A DNA stretch of 64,000 nucleotides from Rhodococcus sp. BP22 (lineage in GTDB: Bacteria > Actinomycetota > Actinomycetes > Mycobacteriales > Mycobacteriaceae). The first letter of the stretch is position 1, and each line of letters begins with the position of its first letter. The stretch is taken from NCBI RefSeq assembly GCF_014281965.1, contig NZ_JACFTB010000003.1, forward strand, positions 418,293 through 482,292. The letters run 5' to 3'. The position numbers and the translations under genes are program-made. Below the pieces are notes generated by a model. That model searched no databases, was not told the origin of the DNA, and saw only the letters and a list, made by a program, of their open reading frames with translations. Positions 59,746-64,000 of this stretch are shown piece by piece.

Positions 59746-60945
59746 ATGGCGGATTCACAACCGACCGGTGACACCGAGATCCACCCGTCCGAGTCAGGGC
59801 CTTCCCGACGTCGATGGCTGATCGCACCGATAGTTCTGATCGTCGTCACACTCCTGTTCGGTGTCCCACTGTGGACGCTTTTCTTCTCCGGTTCCGACTG
59901 GCCGTTCTCGATGCGAATATTCGGCTGCGTTCTGTTCGTCGCCGCTGCAATCGCCTTGCCGGTGTCCATGGCCCGCGGACACGCGCGCGCCCATGACCGC
60001 GCGGCATTGGTCGGTGACACGTTGCTCGGAACCGTGTGGGTGCTGTTCGTGTGGAGTGCACTCGGTTGGATTGTCGGAGTGCTCCTCGCCCTTGCCGGTC
60101 TGGAAGATCCCCTGCGATCGCGCGTTGTGGCTGCCGCGGTCGTCCTCGTGGTCATCGGATTGTTGATGTGGGGCCATTACGAGGCGATGCGCGTGCCACG
60201 CGTCGTCGAGCGCAGCGTGGTGGTTCCGCGTCTCGGTGCCGGACTCGACGGACTCCGTGTCGTGATGATCACCGACACGCATTACGGGCCGTTGGATCGA
60301 GCCGGTTGGTCAGCGAAGGTCGTCGACGTCGTCAACACATTGGAAGCCGATGTGCTCTGTCACCTCGGAGATCTGGCAGACGGTTCGGTCCTGCGGCGTG
60401 AGCATCAGGTCCTGCCGTTACGGGGGGCACGCGCAGCCCTGGCCAAGGTCTACGTGACGGGAAATCATGAATACTTCGGCGAAGCGCAGGACTGGCTGGA
60501 TCACATGGAGACGCTGGGCTGGACGGCCCTGCACAACAAGCACCTCGTGGTCGAACGTGGCGGTGCGAGGTTGGTCGTCGCCGGTGTGGACGATCGAACG
60601 GCGGCAGCTTCCACACTCGAAGGGCACGGAGCAGACCTCGATCGTGCGCTCGAGGGAGCCGACGCGGACCTGCCGGTCTTCCTCCTGGCGCATCAGCCCA
60701 AACAGATCGACGAGGCAGTTCGACGCGACGTCGAAGTGCAGGTTTCCGGTCATACCCACGGTGGGCAGATCTGGCCGTTCGAGTACCTGGTCCGACTCGA
60801 TCAACCGACGGTTCATGGCCTGAGCAAGCACGGTAAGCACACCCAGCTCTACACCAGCCGCGGCACCGGTTTCTGGGGACCGCCGTTTCGCGTCTTTGCG
60901 CCCAGCGAGATCACCGTGCTCGTACTACGGACAGAGGCGCCGTGA
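59746..60945 (+). CDS. Membrane-anchored metallophosphoesterase (YkuE/YaeI-like)
   Basis: A 399-residue calcineurin-like phosphoesterase. The first 155 residues hold four or so transmembrane helices (for example WLIAPIVLIVVTLLFGVPLW). The catalytic domain has VVMITDTHYGPLD, CHLGDLADGSV, VYVTGNHEYFGEA, LLAHQPKQ and VSGHTHGGQIWPFEY, the complete motif set. Relatives remove phosphate from lipid or UDP-sugar precursors near the membrane; the substrate here is unknown. It overlaps the following HAD-hydrolase gene by four bases, so two phosphatases are co-expressed. Confidence 0.92.
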   Translation: MADSQPTGDTEIHPSESGPSRRRWLIAPIVLIVVTLLFGVPLWTLFFSGSDWPFSMRIFGCVLFVAAAIALPVSMARGHARAHDRAALVGDTLLGTVWVLFVWSALGWIVGVLLALAGLEDPLRSRVVAAAVVLVVIGLLMWGHYEAMRVPRVVERSVVVPRLGAGLDGLRVVMITDTHYGPLDRAGWSAKVVDVVNTLEADVLCHLGDLADGSVLRREHQVLPLRGARAALAKVYVTGNHEYFGEAQDWLDHMETLGWTALHNKHLVVERGGARLVVAGVDDRTAAASTLEGHGADLDRALEGADADLPVFLLAHQPKQIDEAVRRDVEVQVSGHTHGGQIWPFEYLVRLDQPTVHGLSKHGKHTQLYTSRGTGFWGPPFRVFAPSEITVLVLRTEAP

Positions 60946-61763
60946 CAGTCCAACTTCTCGCAACCGACCTCGATGGCACTCTGCTTCGCTCGGACAGAAC
61001 CATCTCAGCGCGTACTTCCGAAGCGATGGCGGCGGCACAGGCGTCGGGGATCGAGGTCGTCTGGGCCACGGCCCGGGCACGCCATTCGATCGACGAGTTG
61101 GCTGCCTCCTGTGGATTCACAGGTAAGGCCATCGGTGCCAACGGCGCAGTCGTGCTCGACCTCGCCGACGGCACGCCGGTCATCACCGAGACGACCGGAA
61201 TCGAATCCGACGTCGTGACCACTGCTATGACCAGGGTTCGCGAGCTGGTTCCCGGAGTCGCCTTCGCCACGGTCGGTCCGACTCGGTTCGTCGCCGAGCA
61301 CGACTATGCAGCGATGTGTGTCTTCGCGGACCATCATCGACATCCCCACGAGATGGACGTCTCGGTCGACGTGTTGCCCGCGGCGTCGGAGCAGACCGTC
61401 AAGATCGTCGCCCGACATCCGGAGCTGGCTAGCGTCGACCTGTTCCACGCTGTCCTGGCAGCAGGGGTAGGGGGAGTGGAGCTGACGCATTCGGGCGCGC
61501 CATATATCGAGATGTCCGCTGCAGGCGTGTCGAAAGCCAGTGCGCTGTCGGTGCTGTGTGCGGAACTCGGGATCGAGCGAGCTGCCGTCGCGGCTGTGGG
61601 TGACGCGTTCAACGACCTACCGATGCTGGGCTGGGCGGGTACTGCCTTGACCACTGCCAACGCGATGGCCGAGATCAAGGCTGTCGCTCATCGCGTACTG
61701 CTTTCGAACGATGACGACGGCGTCGCGGGTTACTTGGAAGAGCTCGTCGCCGGCCGCCGATGA
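60942..61763 (+). CDS. HAD-superfamily IIB (Cof-type) hydrolase
   Basis: A 273-residue phosphatase. Motif I is LLATDLDGTLLRSD, motif II VVWATAR, motif III lies in the later Lys-containing stretch GVSKASALSVL, and motif IV is VGDAFNDLPMLGWAG. The alpha/beta cap lies between motifs II and III (about 85-185). Cof-type enzymes dephosphorylate sugar phosphates or flavin nucleotides with broad specificity. GTG at 60942 overlaps the metallophosphoesterase stop by four bases (GTGA). A short terminator-like hairpin follows. Confidence 0.91.
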   Translation: MTVQLLATDLDGTLLRSDRTISARTSEAMAAAQASGIEVVWATARARHSIDELAASCGFTGKAIGANGAVVLDLADGTPVITETTGIESDVVTTAMTRVRELVPGVAFATVGPTRFVAEHDYAAMCVFADHHRHPHEMDVSVDVLPAASEQTVKIVARHPELASVDLFHAVLAAGVGGVELTHSGAPYIEMSAAGVSKASALSVLCAELGIERAAVAAVGDAFNDLPMLGWAGTALTTANAMAEIKAVAHRVLLSNDDDGVAGYLEELVAGRR

Positions 61764-61798
61764 CGGACTACCTCGGACAGGCGCCGCTTGCCGAGAGT

Positions 61799-61823
61799 GT
61801 GCCGGGGTGAAGATGCCCGGCAC
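61799..61823 (+). terminator. Hairpin after the HAD hydrolase gene
   Basis: GTGCCGGG (61799-61806) and CCCGGCAC (61816-61823) form a perfect 8-bp stem with a nine-base loop, 36 bp past the stop. No T-tract; modest stem, so a weaker call. Confidence 0.55.
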
Positions 61824-61887
61824 GCCATGAGCAGCGCGCACTTTACGATCGAAATCCTATTGTCTCGAAACGTCAGGAGATGTACGG

Positions 61888-62424
61888 GTGGAACAGAGCA
61901 GTGGATCCAATCGCATGACCGTCGCCCAGTACCTTGCGGCGCACGCCGTAGCGGTGACATCCGTCGATCGCGCCCAGGCCGCGACACTCGGCATCGAGGC
62001 CCCCGTACCCGCTGGATGGCAAGCGGCGCCCGAAGAACAATTCCCCGGCGCCACCCAGGTTCTTGTCGAGCCAGGCCTGGTCGAAGGCGGCTTCGCGCCC
62101 AACGCAGTATTGCTTGTGGGCTCGCTGTCCACTCGCGTCGACGCCGATGACCTCCTCGACTGCAGTTTCACCGACGCCCGCGCGATGGAGGGCTGGGTCG
62201 AAACAGAGGCGAGCTCCGACCCGTTCGGTGGCCATCCATCGCGGTTCATCAGAGGAACATTCGTCGCCGAGCAGTGGGAACTGGCCGTCACGACCCGGTA
62301 CATCGTCGTGCAGAGCGAGACGCAGTATCTGGTTCAGCTCACGGTGACCACCTTCGCCGACCACGCAGACAAGCTGGCATTCGACATCGATGCGATCAAC
62401 AGTGGCCTTCTGAACGCAGTCTGA
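61888..62424 (+). CDS. LpqN/LpqT-like protein without signal peptide
   Basis: A 178-residue protein with the fold pattern of the mycobacterial LpqN family: GWQAAPEEQFPGATQVLVEPG, then PNAVLLVGSLS, FIRGTFVAEQWELAVTTRYIVVQSETQYLVQLTVTTFADHADKL. Named members are lipoproteins, yet this one begins EQSSGSNRMTVAQYLAAH with no hydrophobic signal or lipobox, so it is probably cytoplasmic. GTG at 61888 has AGGAGA about eight bases upstream, making a missed N-terminal signal unlikely. Function is unknown. Confidence 0.8.
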   Translation: MEQSSGSNRMTVAQYLAAHAVAVTSVDRAQAATLGIEAPVPAGWQAAPEEQFPGATQVLVEPGLVEGGFAPNAVLLVGSLSTRVDADDLLDCSFTDARAMEGWVETEASSDPFGGHPSRFIRGTFVAEQWELAVTTRYIVVQSETQYLVQLTVTTFADHADKLAFDIDAINSGLLNAV

Positions 62425-62460
62425 GCCTTGCCGAAGCGCGGCCGCTACTAAGGTCGAGTG

Positions 62461-63879
62461 ATGCGGAATCGCACTGGACGCGTGCGGCACCTGTCCCTGG
62501 TGCCGGACCTTTTGGACAGCTCTGACAGTCCCGAGCTCGAGATCGCCGACGATACGTTCACCGACGCGTCCGGCGACTACGGCGCTCCGGTCGCGAGGTA
62601 CACGATTCGCGTCTCCTTGGACGGCGTCGAACCGGCAGTGTGGCGAAAGTTCGAGGTCCGGTCCGACCTCTTACTCCCCGAATTTCACCAGGTGCTGCAG
62701 CAGGTGATGGGGTGGAACGATGCTCATTCGCACCGCTACCGGTTGCGGAAGTCAGTAGCGGTCATGCGATACGACTTCGAGACCTCACTGGTCGAAGCAG
62801 GGTCGGTAATCAACGAACAGCACGTCAGGTTGGATAGCGTTCTCGACAAAGAGGGCGACGTCATCGGATACGAATACGATTTCGGCGACGGATGGAAGCA
62901 CACCGTCGAACTCGAATCCCTCATCGAGCATCACGAGGATCTTCGTACCCTGTGCCTCGACGGCGCGCGTGCGTGTCCGCCCGAGAACAGCGGAGGACCC
63001 GTCGGCTATCGCCATCTGCTCGACGTACTCCGAGACCATGACCACGCGGAATACGAAAGTCTGCGGGAATCGGTTGGACCGTTCGACCCCGAGCGGTTCG
63101 AGGTAGCTCGTGTGAACGAAGGTTTTCGAGCCGGCACTCCCGTGCGATCGGCCGAGGCCGAGGCCGCCGTCGCGTCGAAGTTGATCGCACGGCTCTTCGG
63201 GACCGCCCAGCCGGACCACATGCCCGCCCTGCTGGCGCTGCTACCGCGATGTGAGCTCACGATAGAAAGCTCTGTCGATTTGCCGGTTGCAACTGTGGCG
63301 ATGAAAAAACTTTCCTGGTTGCTCGAGCTCGTAGGTGACACCGGATTGCAGTTGGCGCCCGGAGGCTATTTTCCGCCGGCAGCTGTCGAAGCCATGCGCG
63401 TCGAACTCGAATGGGGACTGGGGTGGATCGGATCGAGCCTCCGTGAGGTCGACAATCACCAGGTAGCCGATCTGCGCAATGCCGCCAAGCGTCTCGGCCT
63501 GGTGCGAGTCCTCAAGGGCGCTTTGGTGCGCACGAAAGCGGGAACTCGATATGCCGAAGACCCCATCGGTCTTTGGAGGCATTGTGCGTCGCGAGTCCCC
63601 TTGGGCAATGAAGCTCATGAGATCGACGGCGGAACGCTGTTTCTCGTCGCGCTCGCGTCGTCGGCATCCGCAACGCAACGGAACGCGATGATCGTGGAGA
63701 CGATGCAAGCGTTGGGGTGGGGGACCAACAAATTGGTCGACGCCCACACCGCGGCACAGCCGACGGTCGACTTCTTGGACCTGATCGGCGCACATGGGCC
63801 GTCGCTGTACTTCCGAAGCGAGGTGTTCGACGCTCCCAGTTGGTCGAGACGATTCGCTCGCGACGCCTTGCGGAGTTGA
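62461..63879 (+). CDS. Plasmid pRiA4b Orf3-like domain protein
   Basis: A 472-residue protein. Residues about 45-200 match the pRiA4b Orf3-like domain: YTIRVSLDGVEPAVWRKFEV, LLPEFHQVLQQVMGWNDAHSHRY, YEYDFGDGWKHTVELES and ACPPENSGGPVGY. The C-terminal 250 residues are mostly helical with no motifs I recognise. The domain is common on chromosomes and plasmids, often near mobile elements, but its role is unknown; no mobile element is visible here. ATG at 62461 is preceded by AAGG seven bases upstream; a GTG one codon earlier is equally possible. Confidence 0.85.
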   Translation: MRNRTGRVRHLSLVPDLLDSSDSPELEIADDTFTDASGDYGAPVARYTIRVSLDGVEPAVWRKFEVRSDLLLPEFHQVLQQVMGWNDAHSHRYRLRKSVAVMRYDFETSLVEAGSVINEQHVRLDSVLDKEGDVIGYEYDFGDGWKHTVELESLIEHHEDLRTLCLDGARACPPENSGGPVGYRHLLDVLRDHDHAEYESLRESVGPFDPERFEVARVNEGFRAGTPVRSAEAEAAVASKLIARLFGTAQPDHMPALLALLPRCELTIESSVDLPVATVAMKKLSWLLELVGDTGLQLAPGGYFPPAAVEAMRVELEWGLGWIGSSLREVDNHQVADLRNAAKRLGLVRVLKGALVRTKAGTRYAEDPIGLWRHCASRVPLGNEAHEIDGGTLFLVALASSASATQRNAMIVETMQALGWGTNKLVDAHTAAQPTVDFLDLIGAHGPSLYFRSEVFDAPSWSRRFARDALRS

Positions 63880-64000
63880 TGTAGGCCGCTGACCAGGCGA
63901 TTTGGAGATGGCGTCAGAGTCGCGTAACTTTTGTCGAGTCAGAGCGACACGGACACCGACCCGGACCGAGAGGTGCGGGACACGAGGTTGTACGAGGTTC
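63880..64000. other. Terminal 121 bp, no gene identified
   Basis: Non-coding sequence after the pRiA4b Orf3-like gene, running to the window edge. It contains no recognisable tRNA, rRNA or complete reading frame. A promoter for a gene beyond the edge is possible but I cannot point to defined boxes. Confidence 0.3.

Noticed and set aside
62461..63879. Evidence of an integrated plasmid because of the pRiA4b-type protein
   Set aside because: No replication, transfer, integrase or attachment-site sequence nearby; the domain is common on chromosomes.

Overview
The window reads as core chromosome of a high-GC, mycolic-acid-type actinomycete. A Rhodococcus-like organism (Rhodococcus/Rhodococcoides) is my inference. 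Several genes have close counterparts and neighbourhoods in mycobacteria: Kgd, an Rv1251c-like RecB/helicase protein and DeaD (the Rv1248c-Rv1253 stretch, here spread over about 28 kb), and a convergent cpdA-cpsY pair matching Rv0805-Rv0806c. I assigned these resemblances from remembered protein sequences, not from a search. I see no rRNA, tRNA, CRISPR array, insertion sequence or prophage.

Layout. 1-8.8 kb: 3'-truncated kgd, a two-in-one ABC exporter, and an ABC-2 permease/ATPase pair, all on the minus strand. 8.8-13.6 kb: an F420-type luciferase-like oxidoreductase whose start codon lies in a 17-bp-arm hairpin, an EcsC-like protein, a translationally coupled AraC regulator and VOC protein, a glutathionyl-hydroquinone-reductase-like protein and a GNAT enzyme. 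13.6-25 kb: cold-shock protein, acyl-CoA dehydrogenase, enoyl-CoA hydratase, adenine deaminase, membrane molybdopterin oxidoreductase, aldonolactone oxidase with a divergent TetR regulator and a PLP fold-III enzyme, then a 1148-residue Dna2-like nuclease-helicase. 25-36 kb: lipase-like hydrolase, FadD15-like acyl-CoA synthetase, DeaD RNA helicase, a polar amino-acid ABC importer with substrate-binding protein and permease fused, a phosphatase/RidA pair, and an alpha/beta acyl-CoA dehydrogenase pair.

36-48 kb: cAMP phosphodiesterase CpdA facing a Stealth-family CpsY, VanZ-like protein, methyltransferase, quinone oxidoreductase and DinB protein separated by three helically phased 17-bp repeats, SRPBCC/SDR pair, a bacterial (6-4)-type FeS photolyase divergent from a Tat-exported PhoD phosphatase, and the RNA-modification pair TrhO/RluA-like. 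48-64 kb: a single-chain acyl-CoA carboxylase of 1821 residues with the eukaryotic order BC-BCCP-central-CT, a 740-bp non-coding region with operator-like repeats, a 1598-residue SF1 helicase carrying a C-terminal Vsr/MTES_1575-type nuclease, then an NmrA-like protein, a membrane metallophosphoesterase, a HAD phosphatase, an LpqN-like protein and a pRiA4b Orf3-like protein.

Functional themes are central carbon and lipid metabolism (Kgd, acyl-CoA ligase, dehydrogenases, hydratase, carboxylase), RNA maintenance under cold or stress (CspA, DeaD, TrhO, RluA-like) and DNA repair or defence (photolyase, two nuclease-helicase fusions). Most convergent gene ends carry perfect hairpins without T-tracts; deaD has a canonical T-tailed one. 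The strongest candidates for poorly described biology are the two nuclease-helicase fusions, the three-repeat element at 40.8 kb, the start-codon hairpin at 9.7 kb and the eukaryote-like carboxylase.
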